From Opitutaceae bacterium (lineage in GTDB: Bacteria > Verrucomicrobiota > Verrucomicrobiia > Opitutales > Opitutaceae): DNA of 48,799 bases. The position numbers and the translations under genes are program-made. Positions 1-8,245 of this stretch are shown piece by piece. The notes below the pieces were generated by a model. That model saw only the letters and a list, made by a program, of their open reading frames with translations, had not been told where the DNA came from and ran no database searches. The stretch spans positions 1 to 48,799 of the forward strand of contig JAHFTD010000006.1 of NCBI GenBank assembly GCA_023269565.1, read 5' to 3'. Position 1 is the stretch's first letter. Every line of letters starts with the position of its first letter.

Positions 1-211
1 GCGATGTTGAAAGTCAGCAGTCGGTGGCGCGACATGCCGGAAGTTATCACATTATCCCGCTTTTCAACAGTCCTGGCTGTGCCGTTCGATCGGCCGGGTG
101 CGGCGGTTCGGAGGCTTTGGCATTGCCGACGAAATTGCGCCGCCCTTGACCTCGCCGAGACGCATCGCTTCGCTCCCAAAGGCGACGAGGCGCGCATTCC
201 CCATCCATGAA
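1..211. other. left edge, no gene recognised
   Basis: This stretch precedes trpF. Short open frames cross it on both strands, but none resembles a known protein and they overlap one another, as expected by chance in GC-rich DNA. An in-frame upstream extension of trpF to position 98 exists, but the conserved start of the TrpF fold lies at 212. Nothing else is visible apart from whatever promoter trpF uses. Confidence 0.4.
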
Positions 212-862
212 ATGAGCACTGACATCCGGCTGAAAGTCTGCGGCCTAACCACGGAGGCCGATGCCCGTGCGGCCCATGCCGCGGGGGCGGATTACCTCGG
301 CTTTGTCTTCTACCCGCCATCGCCACGCAATATTTCGCCCGCTCAATTTGCGCGGATGCGGCCGCAACTGCCGCCGCGGAAATTTGTCGCCGTCTGCGTC
401 GCGCCCTCCGCCGACGACCTCGCGCGTCTGGCCGGACTGGAGTTCGATTATTTCCAGATCCATTTCAAGGCGCACGAGCCGCCGCCGCACCTTGCCGGCT
501 GGTCCGGCGCCGTCGGCCGCTCCCGGCTGTGGCTCGCGCCAAAACTTGCGCCCCCGCAGGAAATCAAGCCCGAATGGCTGTCCTTGGCCGCGACCTTCCT
601 GCTCGATGCGTTTCATCCGGAAAAATTCGGCGGCACCGGACAGTTCGGCGATTGGGAATATTTCCGGTGTCAGCAATCGGCTCATCCCGCACACGAGTGG
701 ATTCTCTCCGGCGGATTGAATCCCGGCAACATCGTCGCCGCCGTGACGACTACTGGCGCCAAGTTCGTCGATGTGAACAGTGGCGTCGAATCTTCCCCCG
801 GTCGCAAGGATCCCGCGAAACTGCAGTCGCTGGCCGCCGCGCTGGGCCGCCTGAAAAAGTGA
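212..862 (+). CDS. trpF: phosphoribosylanthranilate isomerase TrpF
   Basis: Isomerises N-(5'-phosphoribosyl)anthranilate to CdRP, the third step of tryptophan synthesis, in the cytosol. The 216-residue product is a typical single-domain TIM barrel. It opens with the KVCGLT motif (residues 7-12) that carries the catalytic cysteine, continues with GADYLGFVFYPPSPR, and ends with the phosphate-binding DVNSGVE segment. The open frame extends upstream to 98, but residues before the ATG at 212 do not match the family, so 212 is chosen. The gene lies alone on the + strand and faces the - strand trp operon, with trpA ending 41 bp away. The pathway is therefore split into two convergent units. A weak 6-bp GC hairpin (883-899) lies between the stop codons. 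Confidence 0.95.
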   Translation: MSTDIRLKVCGLTTEADARAAHAAGADYLGFVFYPPSPRNISPAQFARMRPQLPPRKFVAVCVAPSADDLARLAGLEFDYFQIHFKAHEPPPHLAGWSGAVGRSRLWLAPKLAPPQEIKPEWLSLAATFLLDAFHPEKFGGTGQFGDWEYFRCQQSAHPAHEWILSGGLNPGNIVAAVTTTGAKFVDVNSGVESSPGRKDPAKLQSLAAALGRLKK

Positions 863-903
863 AGCCCGCGCCGGGCGGCTGACCGGGCCCGTAGCCCGGG
901 CAT

Positions 904-1644
904 TTACTCCGCATGAAGTGCGGCCCGCAGCGACTTGCCCTCATACAGCGCCGCCACCACCGCGCTGCCGACGACGGGCACCGCGCCCATCGCCCGCACC
1001 GACTCCAGCGAGACGGCATCCGCGAGCCCAAATCCGACCGTCAATGGACGGCCCGTGATTTTCCGGAGGGCCGCGAGACGGTCGCGGACCAGTCCAAGAT
1101 CCGGCGCACCCGCCGCACCGGTCACACCCAGCCGGGCGACGACATAGGCAAAACGCTGCGCAAAGGGCACCGACGGTCCCGGATCGGGCCGCTCCTGCAA
1201 CAAACGCATGGCGCGATCCAGACTCGTGGTCGGCGCCAGCAAGGGCACGAGGGGATAACCCGCGGCGCGCAGTTCCCTCTCGAATTCGGCTTCCTCGCCA
1301 TGAGGCAGATCGACGATGAGCAGGCTCCGCACCGGCGTTGGACGCAACAATGCAATCAGCCGCCCGGTCCCCAATTGCAGCAGGGGGTTGAAATAACTAA
1401 ACAAAATCACCGACGGACTGGATGGACAGCGCGCCAGGCATTCCAGCACTTGGACTGGTGTGACACCGCGCGCGATTGCCCGCTGGGCCGCAGCCTGCAG
1501 CACCGGGCCGTCGGCAATCGGGTCGCTGTGCGGCAATCCCACCTCGATGGCTTCAAGGTCGAGCGCGGCCGCCTCGGCCAGCAGTGCGGGCAGTCGCTCC
1601 AACGAAGGTGAGCCCGCCATGATGAAGGGCAGCACGGGTTTCAC
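904..1644 (-). CDS. trpA: tryptophan synthase alpha subunit
   Basis: Cleaves indole-3-glycerol phosphate to indole and glyceraldehyde-3-phosphate, passing indole to TrpB in the alpha2-beta2 complex. The 246-residue protein has the family length. Near residues 35-45 it shows the segment EVGLPHSDPIADGP, which carries the catalytic Glu and Asp and the loop around them. It is the last gene of the trpEGDCBA operon. Its ATG overlaps the trpB stop by 4 nt (ATGA), suggesting reinitiation and balanced TrpA/TrpB synthesis. No clear terminator follows it before the convergent trpF. Confidence 0.95.
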   Translation of the reverse strand: MKPVLPFIMAGSPSLERLPALLAEAAALDLEAIEVGLPHSDPIADGPVLQAAAQRAIARGVTPVQVLECLARCPSSPSVILFSYFNPLLQLGTGRLIALLRPTPVRSLLIVDLPHGEEAEFERELRAAGYPLVPLLAPTTSLDRAMRLLQERPDPGPSVPFAQRFAYVVARLGVTGAAGAPDLGLVRDRLAALRKITGRPLTVGFGLADAVSLESVRAMGAVPVVGSAVVAALYEGKSLRAALHAE

Positions 1645-2846
1645 GCCGCACCTCCCGACTTGAGCGCGCGCTCGTAGCTGGCGATGTCCTTGTCGCCGCG
1701 GCCGCTCAACCCGAGCAGGACGACGCGGACGCCTTCACGGGCCAGTCGCGGAAGTGCCGCGAGCGCGTGGCTGCTTTCCAGCGCGGGCAGGATGCCTTCC
1801 AGTGCGCATAGTTGCTGTGCCGCGGCGAAGGCCTCCTCGTCGGAAGCCCGCCAGACTTCCACTCGGCCGTCCACGGCCAGTGCAGCGAGTTCCGGTCCGA
1901 GCGCCGGATAATCGAGTCCCGCGCTGATACTGGCGGTCCCGGCGGTGTAGCCGTGGCTGTCCTGCAACAGCAGTGTCTTGCAGCCGTGCAGCACGCCGGT
2001 GCGGCCGCCGTCGAGGCGGGCCGCGTGCTCGCCCAGTTCCCGGCCATGGCCGCCGGCCTCGACCGCCATCCGGCGCAGGTTGTCCTCGGCAAAAGGGACG
2101 AGCAGGCCGAGTGCATTGCTGCCGCCACCCGCGCAGGCGACGATGGCCTCGGGCAGCGTTCCGTGAGCAGCGAGCACCTGTCGGCGCGCCTCGTCGCCAA
2201 TCACCCGTTGGAAGGAGCGCACGATGGTCGGAAAGGGATGCGGTCCCAGCGCCGAGCCCAGGATGTAATGTGCCCGGTCGCAGCGGGCCGCCCAGGCGCG
2301 CATCGCCTCGTTCACCGCCGCCCGGAGGGTGCCCTGGCCGGCGGTGACCGGAATCACGTTCGCGCCGAGCAATTTCATGCGCGCGACATTCGGCGCCTGA
2401 CGGGCCATGTCGGTCGCGCCCATGTAGACCGTGCAGACGAGACCGAGGCGGGCGCAGGCGGCCGCGGTCGCCACCCCGTGCTGTCCGGCCCCGGTTTCGG
2501 CGATGATCTCGGTCTTGCCCATGCGCCGGGCGAGCAGCGCCTGGCCGAGCGCATTGTTGATTTTGTGCGCGCCGGTGTGCGCAAGGTCCTCGCGTTTGAG
2601 ATAAAGCGCCTGCAGGCCCGTCGCACGGGCCAGCTGGGGCGCGGGCGTCAGCGGCGTGGCCCGGCCGGCGAACTCCCGCAGCTCGCGCGCGAGTGCGACG
2701 CCAAAGTCCGGGTCGGCTTGCGCGGCGCGAAACGCCGCCTCGAGTTCGAGCAGCGGGGTCATGAGTGTCTCGGGGGCGTAGCATCCGCCGAAGGCGGCGC
2801 GCCCGAAGCGCGTAGGCAGGACAAACTCTGCGGGAGGAACTGTCAT
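1641..2846 (-). CDS. trpB: tryptophan synthase beta subunit
   Basis: PLP-dependent condensation of indole with serine to give tryptophan. The 401-residue protein belongs to the TrpB1 type that partners TrpA. The PLP lysine sits in HTGAHKINNALGQAL, the glycine-rich phosphate cup is ACAGGGSNALG, and ETGAGQHGVATA is the characteristic TrpB loop. It begins 4 nt inside the end of trpC and ends 4 nt inside trpA. Genes on both sides are trp genes, so the assignment is secure. Confidence 0.97.
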   Translation of the reverse strand: MTVPPAEFVLPTRFGRAAFGGCYAPETLMTPLLELEAAFRAAQADPDFGVALARELREFAGRATPLTPAPQLARATGLQALYLKREDLAHTGAHKINNALGQALLARRMGKTEIIAETGAGQHGVATAAACARLGLVCTVYMGATDMARQAPNVARMKLLGANVIPVTAGQGTLRAAVNEAMRAWAARCDRAHYILGSALGPHPFPTIVRSFQRVIGDEARRQVLAAHGTLPEAIVACAGGGSNALGLLVPFAEDNLRRMAVEAGGHGRELGEHAARLDGGRTGVLHGCKTLLLQDSHGYTAGTASISAGLDYPALGPELAALAVDGRVEVWRASDEEAFAAAQQLCALEGILPALESSHALAALPRLAREGVRVVLLGLSGRGDKDIASYERALKSGGAA

Positions 2847-3667
2847 AGCGGCAGAGGGGCGAAGATGTCCTGCAGGAACCGGCGCTGATTCGCGCTGCGC
2901 ATGAGCGCCTCGCCGATCAGCACGGCGTCAAAGCCCGCGGCAAACGCCGCCCGGGCGGCGGCCGGCGTCCGCACCCCGCTCTCGCGGATCAGCACGGCCC
3001 TGGGAAACAGCTCGCGCAGCGGCGCCGCCGGTGATTCGCGCACGGTAAAGGTGGCCAGGTCGCGCGCGTTGAGGCCGACGAGCCGCGCCTCCGCCTCCTG
3101 CGCATAGGGTGCTTCATCCAGCCCGTGCAGCTCGATCAATGGCTCAAGGCCCAACGCTCGCGCCGCCTCCGCAAAGAGCGCGGTGTGCCCGCGCAACACG
3201 CGGGCGATCAGCAGCACGGCAGCCGCGTCACTGTCCGCGGCCTCGTGCAGATGAAGCGGGGAGAGGACAAAACCCTTGTAGAGCACGGGCACCAGAAACC
3301 GCGCCGCGCGCCGCACGTGCGCCGCGGAGCCGTGAAAAAACTGCGGCTCGGCCAGCACGGAGAAGCAGTCCACCCCGCCGACCTGATAGGACTCGAGCTG
3401 CGCCTCCAGCGTGACCTTCGGGGCAAAGGCTCCAAGGCTGGGTGAAGCCAGCTTGAATTCGCCGATGACAGCGCCCCCGCGTTTCTCCCGGGCGCGGCGC
3501 AGGGCCAGCTCGAAGCGGCCGGCCTCCTGCCGACCCAGCGCGCGCCGGCCGGCCGCCGCCGTGGTGTCCGTGACCCGCCGCAGCTCCGCGGCCAGCACCC
3601 GTCCGAGATGCGAATCGCCGGGCACGCCACTGTCCTGCACCATTTGGATGGGGTCGGGGAATTTCAT
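2843..3667 (-). CDS. trpC: indole-3-glycerol phosphate synthase
   Basis: Closes the indole ring of CdRP with decarboxylation. The 274-residue TIM barrel is the monofunctional type and is not fused to TrpF, which lies separately at the left edge. Recognisable motifs are EFKLASPSLG (canonical E-x-K-x-x-SPS-x-G), VLYKGFVLSP (canonical VL-x-K-x-F with catalytic Lys), GLNARDL and the phosphate-binding ESGVRTP. The sequence is rather diverged from enterobacterial TrpC: the Asp that commonly follows the catalytic Lys is Gly here. The core catalytic residues are nevertheless present, and position in the operon supports the call. Coupled to trpD by a 4-nt overlap. Confidence 0.93.
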   Translation of the reverse strand: MKFPDPIQMVQDSGVPGDSHLGRVLAAELRRVTDTTAAAGRRALGRQEAGRFELALRRAREKRGGAVIGEFKLASPSLGAFAPKVTLEAQLESYQVGGVDCFSVLAEPQFFHGSAAHVRRAARFLVPVLYKGFVLSPLHLHEAADSDAAAVLLIARVLRGHTALFAEAARALGLEPLIELHGLDEAPYAQEAEARLVGLNARDLATFTVRESPAAPLRELFPRAVLIRESGVRTPAAARAAFAAGFDAVLIGEALMRSANQRRFLQDIFAPLPL

Positions 3668-4698
3668 GTTTCCTGCGCGGGGAAAGGCAGTGAAATTCCT
3701 TCGGGCAACCTGACCCGCACTTCGACGAACACCGACCGCAGCGCCGTAAGCGGCAGCTGGCGGTGGAGCAGCAGTCCGAAGGCCGCCTGCAGGGCCACGG
3801 CATCGGCGACCGCGGTCCGGTAATGCGGGTGCCCGGAACCGTGAACAATCCCGCGGGCCAGCTCCAGGGCTTCCTCGCGGCTGCGCACAGCGAGCGCGCC
3901 GGCTGGGACCGCAATCGCACCGAGAGCACCCGGCACGATCCGTGTGGTGGTGAGAACGCGACCGGCGGCGATCTCCACCACCTCGGTCGGTCCTTCGAGG
4001 GAGGCTTCATCCATACCGTGGCCGGTTGCAGTCGTGCCATGGATCACGAAGGCCCGGGTGACGCCGGTGGTAGCGAGCGCGGCAGCCATCGGCTCGAGCA
4101 AGGTGGCCCGCGCCACCCCGAGCACCATGCAGGCGGGCTGTGCCGGGTTGAGCAACGGGCCCATCAGATTGAAAATCGTCGGCACCCCGAGTCGCCGGCG
4201 GATGTCGCGCAGGCGCACCAGCTGCGGGTGGTAGGCCGATGCGAGCAGAAAGGCGAAGCGCGAGCGCGGCAGGTCGCCGTGCAACAGCTCCGGGGCGCGC
4301 TGCAGGTCGTAGCCCAGAGCCTCCAGCAGATCGGCGCTGCCGCACAGGCTCGTGGCGGCGCGGTTGCCATGTTTGGCGACCGTCACGCCAAACGCGGGCA
4401 GCAGCAGTGCGGCCAGCGTGCTGAGGTTGACCGTCGAGACTCCGCCGTGGCTGTCGCCCCCAGTCCCGACGACGTCGAGCACCGGCTGCACCACTGGAGG
4501 AAACGGCCTGGCCGCTGCGCGCAGCTCCCAGGCGAAAGCCGACAGTTCCTCGGCCGTGGGTTCGCGCTGCGCGAGCAGCGCCAAGCCGGCACCGACCACG
4601 AGCGGGTCGGCGGCGGGATCGAGGAAATAGGCCAGGAGTTCGCGCGCTTCGTCGAACGGAAGCGGGCGGGCGGGATTGTGGGTGGCAAGCAGGTTCAT
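3664..4698 (-). CDS. trpD: anthranilate phosphoribosyltransferase
   Basis: Transfers phosphoribose from PRPP to anthranilate. The 344-residue protein has the normal length of the monofunctional enzyme. It shows the PRPP/Mg signature GTGGDSHGG followed by STVNLST, then AKHGNRAATSLCGSAD, and the second metal motif in the C-terminal half (GMDEAS). It is coupled to the upstream amidotransferase gene by a 4-nt overlap, with trpC following in the same way. Confidence 0.96.
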   Translation of the reverse strand: MNLLATHNPARPLPFDEARELLAYFLDPAADPLVVGAGLALLAQREPTAEELSAFAWELRAAARPFPPVVQPVLDVVGTGGDSHGGVSTVNLSTLAALLLPAFGVTVAKHGNRAATSLCGSADLLEALGYDLQRAPELLHGDLPRSRFAFLLASAYHPQLVRLRDIRRRLGVPTIFNLMGPLLNPAQPACMVLGVARATLLEPMAAALATTGVTRAFVIHGTTATGHGMDEASLEGPTEVVEIAAGRVLTTTRIVPGALGAIAVPAGALAVRSREEALELARGIVHGSGHPHYRTAVADAVALQAAFGLLLHRQLPLTALRSVFVEVRVRLPEGISLPFPAQET

Positions 4699-5270
4699 GG
4701 GAAAAATCGGGCGAGGTGGAGAAAATTGGCGAGCAGGCGGAGCCCTGCGGGCGTGAGAATGCTCTCGGGATGGAATTGCACGCCCCAGCGGGGGAGCGCG
4801 GCATGCGCCACCGCCATGATCTCGCCTTCGGAGGACACGCCGGTGACGCGCCAGCAGGCAGGCAGCCCGGCGCCATCGGCAATCAGGCTGTGATAGCGGC
4901 CGACCGGCAAATTCGTTGGCAGGCCGGCGAACAGCCCCGTGCCGTCATGCCGGCAGGCGGCGGCTTCGCCGTGCCGCGGCACGAGTGCGTGCGTGATGCG
5001 CCCTCCGGTGGCGGCGATGAGCGCTTGGTGACCGAGACAGACCCCGAGCACGGGCACGTCCCAATCCGACGCCGCGATTTCCATGTGGGCGGAGCACTCG
5101 GCCGGGTGGCCCGGCCCGGGACTGAGCACGACGGCGCGGGGGGAGAGTGCGCGGGCCTCCGCGAGTGCGATTGTGTCGTGCCGGCGGACGCAGACCTCGG
5201 CGCCGAGGACGGCGAACGCCTGCACCAGATTGTAGGTGAAGGAGTCATAGGCATCGATGAGCAGGATCAT
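4695..5270 (-). CDS. trpG: anthranilate synthase component II (glutamine amidotransferase)
   Basis: Class I glutamine amidotransferase that feeds ammonia to TrpE. The 191-residue protein carries the three expected blocks: LSPGPGHPAE (oxyanion region), GVCLGHQAL with the nucleophilic Cys, and VQFHPESIL with the catalytic His-x-Glu. Such subunits can also serve aminodeoxychorismate synthase (PabA), and the sequence alone cannot exclude a dual role. The position between trpE and trpD, with 4-nt overlaps on both sides, makes tryptophan synthesis the main job. Confidence 0.94.
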   Translation of the reverse strand: MILLIDAYDSFTYNLVQAFAVLGAEVCVRRHDTIALAEARALSPRAVVLSPGPGHPAECSAHMEIAASDWDVPVLGVCLGHQALIAATGGRITHALVPRHGEAAACRHDGTGLFAGLPTNLPVGRYHSLIADGAGLPACWRVTGVSSEGEIMAVAHAALPRWGVQFHPESILTPAGLRLLANFLHLARFFP

Positions 5271-6619
5271 GTGGCAGCGCTCCCTTCGTCCAAGGTGACG
5301 CCCAAGGCCGCCGCCACGGCCGTCATTTTCTGAACGGTTTCAAGGTATTCCCGGGCGGGCTCGGAAGCGCGGACGATGCCCGCGCCGGCTTGCAGGTAAG
5401 CCGCGCCGCCGGCATAAATTGCCGTGCGCAGGATGAGCGCCGTGTCGAGCGCGCCGTCGGCGCCGAGGCGCAGCAACGCGCCGCCGTAGGGCCCGCGGTG
5501 TTCGCCTTCCATTTCGACGATGCGCTGCGCGGCCCGGATTTTCGGGGCGCCACTGACCGTGCCGGCGGGAAACGCGGCGGCGAGGACATCGAGCGCATCC
5601 AGGCCGGTTCTCACACGGCACCTCACCGTGGTCGTGATATGCAGCAACCGGCTGGTGCGGTGGATGGCGAGGGGATGTTCGACCCGCACGCTGCCGGACA
5701 CGGCGACGCGCCCGAGGTCGTTGCGGGCCAGGTCGACGAGCATCTGGTGTTCCGCGAGTTCCTTGGGGTCGGCCAGCAGGGCGCGGGCGCGGCGTTCGTC
5801 CTGCGCCTCATTGCCGGTGCGCGCCGCGGTGCCGGCGATGGGCAGGGTTTCCGCCTCGCCGCCGGCCACCCGCACCAGCATTTCCGGCGAGGCGCCGACC
5901 AGCGCACAACCGGGCCATTCCAGCAGAAAGGCGTAGGGGCTCGGGTTGGTGCGCCGCAACCGGCGGTAGGCAGTCAGCGGCGAGGGCGGAGCCGTAACCC
6001 TGATCCGCCGGCTCGGCACCACCTGATAGACATCGCCCTCGCGGATGAGGGTCTGGCTGCGGCGCACGAGCGCCTCGTAGTCGGTGCGCGTTCGCAGCGG
6101 TTGGGCAACCGGCGCCCCGACCTCCTCCACCGGCGCGGCCTGCGGTGATTCCAGCAACTCGGCAAGCCTGGCAAGACGCACGTTCCCCTCGGACTCCGTG
6201 GCCGCCAGCACCTGCAGCTCGGCGGTTTGATACAGGTGATCGAACACCACCGCGGCAGCGATCAGTTTCATGTGGACGGCGGGCAGGCCCAGCGAATTGG
6301 CCGCCGGCAGTGGCACGCTCGGTTCGAGTCCGGCCAGGGCCTCGAACCCGACATAGCCCGCCAGACCAACCCCGACCGGCAAGCCCACGCCGCAATCCAC
6401 TCGCGGCAGGAATCCGCGCACGGCATCGACCCAGCCGCGGGCTGGCGCCGGCAATGTCACCTCGCCCCCGGTGTCGAGCAGGACAAAGGAATGCCGGCCG
6501 ACGCGTTCGCCGCGCTCGGCGCTCTCCAGCAGCAGGCCCGCCCCGGCGGGGCGCAATTGCAGGTAGGCGGCCAGCGGCGTGAGCAGGTCGGCGGGGATGG
6601 TGTTGCGATAGAGTTTCAT
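5267..6619 (-). CDS. trpE: anthranilate synthase component I
   Basis: Converts chorismate and ammonia to anthranilate, the first committed step. The 450-residue protein shows an N-terminal LLES motif near residues 30-33, which in TrpE forms part of the tryptophan feedback site. In the chorismate-binding domain it shows PIAGTAAR, HQMLVDLARNDLGRV, PAGTVSGAPK and GPYGGALLRLG. The LLES motif favours TrpE over the homologous PabB. It is the first structural gene of the operon. Its ATG comes only 6-7 nt after the T-run of the attenuator terminator, so there is no room for a strong Shine-Dalgarno outside the hairpin region. Confidence 0.95.
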   Translation of the reverse strand: MKLYRNTIPADLLTPLAAYLQLRPAGAGLLLESAERGERVGRHSFVLLDTGGEVTLPAPARGWVDAVRGFLPRVDCGVGLPVGVGLAGYVGFEALAGLEPSVPLPAANSLGLPAVHMKLIAAAVVFDHLYQTAELQVLAATESEGNVRLARLAELLESPQAAPVEEVGAPVAQPLRTRTDYEALVRRSQTLIREGDVYQVVPSRRIRVTAPPSPLTAYRRLRRTNPSPYAFLLEWPGCALVGASPEMLVRVAGGEAETLPIAGTAARTGNEAQDERRARALLADPKELAEHQMLVDLARNDLGRVAVSGSVRVEHPLAIHRTSRLLHITTTVRCRVRTGLDALDVLAAAFPAGTVSGAPKIRAAQRIVEMEGEHRGPYGGALLRLGADGALDTALILRTAIYAGGAAYLQAGAGIVRASEPAREYLETVQKMTAVAAALGVTLDEGSAAT

Positions 6620-6625
6620 CGGATG

Positions 6626-6657
6626 AAAACAAAAAGCCCGGTCACAGGGACCGGGCT
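6626..6657 (-). terminator. trp attenuator terminator hairpin
   Basis: On the - strand a perfect 9-bp stem, AGCCCGGTC / GACCGGGCT, closes a 5-nt loop (CCTGT) and is followed by TTTTGTTTT. It lies between the trp leader ORF and the trpE start codon, the position expected for the 3:4 terminator of an attenuator. Confidence 0.9.
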
Positions 6658-6715
6658 CGGGGAAAGGCAGGCGCGCAGGACAGGATTGTCAGCGTCGCGT
6701 CGCTTTCTCCGAGCC
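6654..6715 (-). promoter_or_regulatory. trp antiterminator pairing (segments 2 and 3)
   Basis: Segment 6703-6715, directly after the Trp codons in the leader ORF, reads GGCTCGGAGAAAG on the - strand. Segment 6654-6666 reads CTTTCCCCGAGCC. They pair over 12 of 13 positions, with one A/C mismatch. Segment 6654-6666 includes the 5' part of the terminator stem, so the two structures are mutually exclusive. A ribosome stalled at the Trp codons would leave 6703-6715 free to pair and so block the terminator. The alternative structure is seen in the sequence; the mechanism is inferred from classical trp attenuation. Confidence 0.8.
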
Positions 6716-6778
6716 ACTATGCCACCACCAAGCCCAACCTTGGGCCGGTGCGAAACAGAGGGAACGGAGGTGCGACAT
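6689..6778 (-). CDS. trpL: trp operon leader peptide
   Basis: A 29-residue ORF (ATG 6778, TGA 6689) upstream of trpE. Residues 15-20 read WAWWWH, giving four Trp codons within five, far above chance. It is followed by the antiterminator and terminator segments, so it is read as the sensor peptide of the trp attenuator. No good Shine-Dalgarno is visible before the ATG. The peptide needs no function of its own; ribosome position at the Trp codons is the signal. Confidence 0.85.
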   Translation of the reverse strand: MSHLRSLCFAPAQGWAWWWHSGSEKATRR

Positions 6779-6844
6779 GCCGGCACGGGAGCGATTCGCG
6801 GTAATCTTGTCAAGCCGCAGCTGGAAAATTAGCGACAGTCGGGA

Positions 6845-6881
6845 TCAGCCCATAATCACCGCGACGTCACAACCCTGTCAC
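6845..6881 (-). promoter_or_regulatory. possible promoter of the trp leader
   Basis: On the - strand, GTGACA (6881-6876) is separated by 18 bp from GATTAT (6857-6852), a moderate sigma70-like pair. It would start transcription near 6845 and give a leader of about 65 nt before trpL. A TTGACA also occurs at 6813-6808 but lacks a recognisable -10 at the right distance. The assignment is tentative. Confidence 0.3.
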
Positions 6882-6914
6882 GGGAATGCAACACCGATGC
6901 TCCAGATTGCGTTC

Positions 6915-7298
6915 ATGGTATCGCCGCGAAAAATCCTGTCGGTCGAGGATGAACCCGACTTCGCCGAACTCATCCGCTACCACTTGGAACGGGGCGGCTA
7001 TGCAGTCCGCACCGCAGGCACCGGATGGGATGCCCTAGAGTCGATTCGGGCTGAACGGCCTGATCTGATTCTACTCGACCTAATGCTGCCTGATCTGGAT
7101 GGCTTTGGTTTGTGCGAATTGCTTCGCCGCGATCCGGCCACCGCGACAATTCCCATTATTGTGGTATCTGCTTGGTCGACCACCGACTCTCGAAACCTTG
7201 GACTGGAGCTCGGTGCCCTCGATTACATCATCAAGCCGTTCAATCCCCGCTACCTCATGGAAAGGGTTAATTATTTCATCGAGCAAGGGGCAGCCTGA
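6915..7298 (+). CDS. receiver-only response regulator
   Basis: A 127-residue stand-alone CheY-like receiver domain with no output domain. The acidic pocket (VEDEPD), the phospho-acceptor Asp55 in LLDLMLP, the switch Ser85 (VVSAWS) and Lys107 (IIKPF) are all present, so it should be phosphorylatable. An in-frame ATG at 6897 would add six residues; 6915 is preferred because the domain begins immediately after it. It is transcribed divergently from the trp leader. No histidine kinase is adjacent and the partner is unknown. Confidence 0.85.
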   Translation: MVSPRKILSVEDEPDFAELIRYHLERGGYAVRTAGTGWDALESIRAERPDLILLDLMLPDLDGFGLCELLRRDPATATIPIIVVSAWSTTDSRNLGLELGALDYIIKPFNPRYLMERVNYFIEQGAA

Positions 7299-7381
7299 CC
7301 ACTGGGCAAAACGCTTGGAATGAAAGGGCTAATTGGGTCGCCGACTGCAGTTTTCAACAGCGCAGTGCGGACTCATTAAAA

Positions 7382-7459
7382 TGGGGCGGCCAACGGGACT
7401 CGAACCCGCGACCCCAAGATTCACAATCTTGTGCTCTAACCAACTGAGCTATGACCGCC
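7382..7459 (-). tRNA. tRNA-His (GTG)
   Basis: On the - strand a full cloverleaf can be drawn. The anticodon stem CAAGA/TCTTG encloses loop TTGTGAA with anticodon GTG. The T arm is GCGGG TTCGAGT CCCGT. The acceptor carries an encoded extra 5' G (position -1) opposite C73, as expected for histidine tRNA, and an encoded CCA end. It sits between the response regulator and the DUF47 gene, antisense to both. Confidence 0.95.
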
Positions 7460-7584
7460 GTGAAAAAGGACCGGCGAACATCCCCGCCGCCCCGCCGGCT
7501 GTCAACCCTTCTCCTCCGGCGGCCAAAGTGCCCTCGGCGCGTAAATCGTCTCGCGTCCGTCCGCGTCGCGGCTACCTTTAGGGT

Positions 7585-8220
7585 ATGTTTTCCGTCAAAA
7601 AACTCCTGGGCAAAGAGGACAAGTTTTTCGACCTGCTGGAGGCCAGCGCCGACGAGGCCCGGCAAAGCACGGTCGCCCTCGCCAAGATTCTCGCCAGCGA
7701 GGGAGCGGCACAGGCCGCCAACATCCACGAGGTCATCCAGACCCGCCGCAAGGACAAGCGCATCACCCAGGAAATCACCGAGGAACTCTGCAAGACCTTC
7801 GTCACCCCGTTTGAGCGCGAGGACATCGAGGCGCTCTCCATCGCCCTTTACCGCATCCCCAAGACCATCGAGAAGCTCGTCGAGCGCCTCACCATCTGCC
7901 CCGCCCGCATCCCGCGCGACACTCTCCAGCGCCAGGTCGTGCTCCTGGAGGACGCCGTCGAGTCCGTCGTCGTCATGGTGAAGCAGCTCCGCAAAGGCAC
8001 GCAGCTGGACAAGATCAAAAACGCCAACGACCGCCTCCAGTTCGCCGAGGGCGAGGCCGACAAGCTGATGCTCGCTAACGTCAAGGAGCTCTACAACGGC
8101 CCCTATGATGCCAAGGAAGTTCTCATTCTGATGGAACTCTACGACCTGATGGAAACCGCCATCGACCGTTGCCGCGATGCCGGCCAGGTCGTCTTCCAGA
8201 TCATCCTGAAATACTCCTGA
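7585..8220 (+). CDS. DUF47 / PhoU-like PiT accessory protein
   Basis: A 211-residue, largely helical cytosolic protein of the DUF47 family (COG1392), distantly related to PhoU. Such genes are commonly paired with PiT phosphate permeases and are thought to modulate them. Conserved features are the N-terminal KEDKFFDLLE segment, the acidic FEREDIEALS block around residues 75-85, and the C-terminal ELYDLMETAIDRCRDAG helix. The next gene, PiT, starts 25 bp downstream on the same strand, so the two are probably co-transcribed. Confidence 0.88.
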   Translation: MFSVKKLLGKEDKFFDLLEASADEARQSTVALAKILASEGAAQAANIHEVIQTRRKDKRITQEITEELCKTFVTPFEREDIEALSIALYRIPKTIEKLVERLTICPARIPRDTLQRQVVLLEDAVESVVVMVKQLRKGTQLDKIKNANDRLQFAEGEADKLMLANVKELYNGPYDAKEVLILMELYDLMETAIDRCRDAGQVVFQIILKYS

Positions 8221-8245
8221 GCCGCTGCGCCCGCCCGACGCCGCC

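Noticed and set aside
883-899. CCGGGC...GCCCGG hairpin between trpF and trpA
   Set aside because: Only 6 bp with no T-run on either strand; such stems are expected by chance in this composition.
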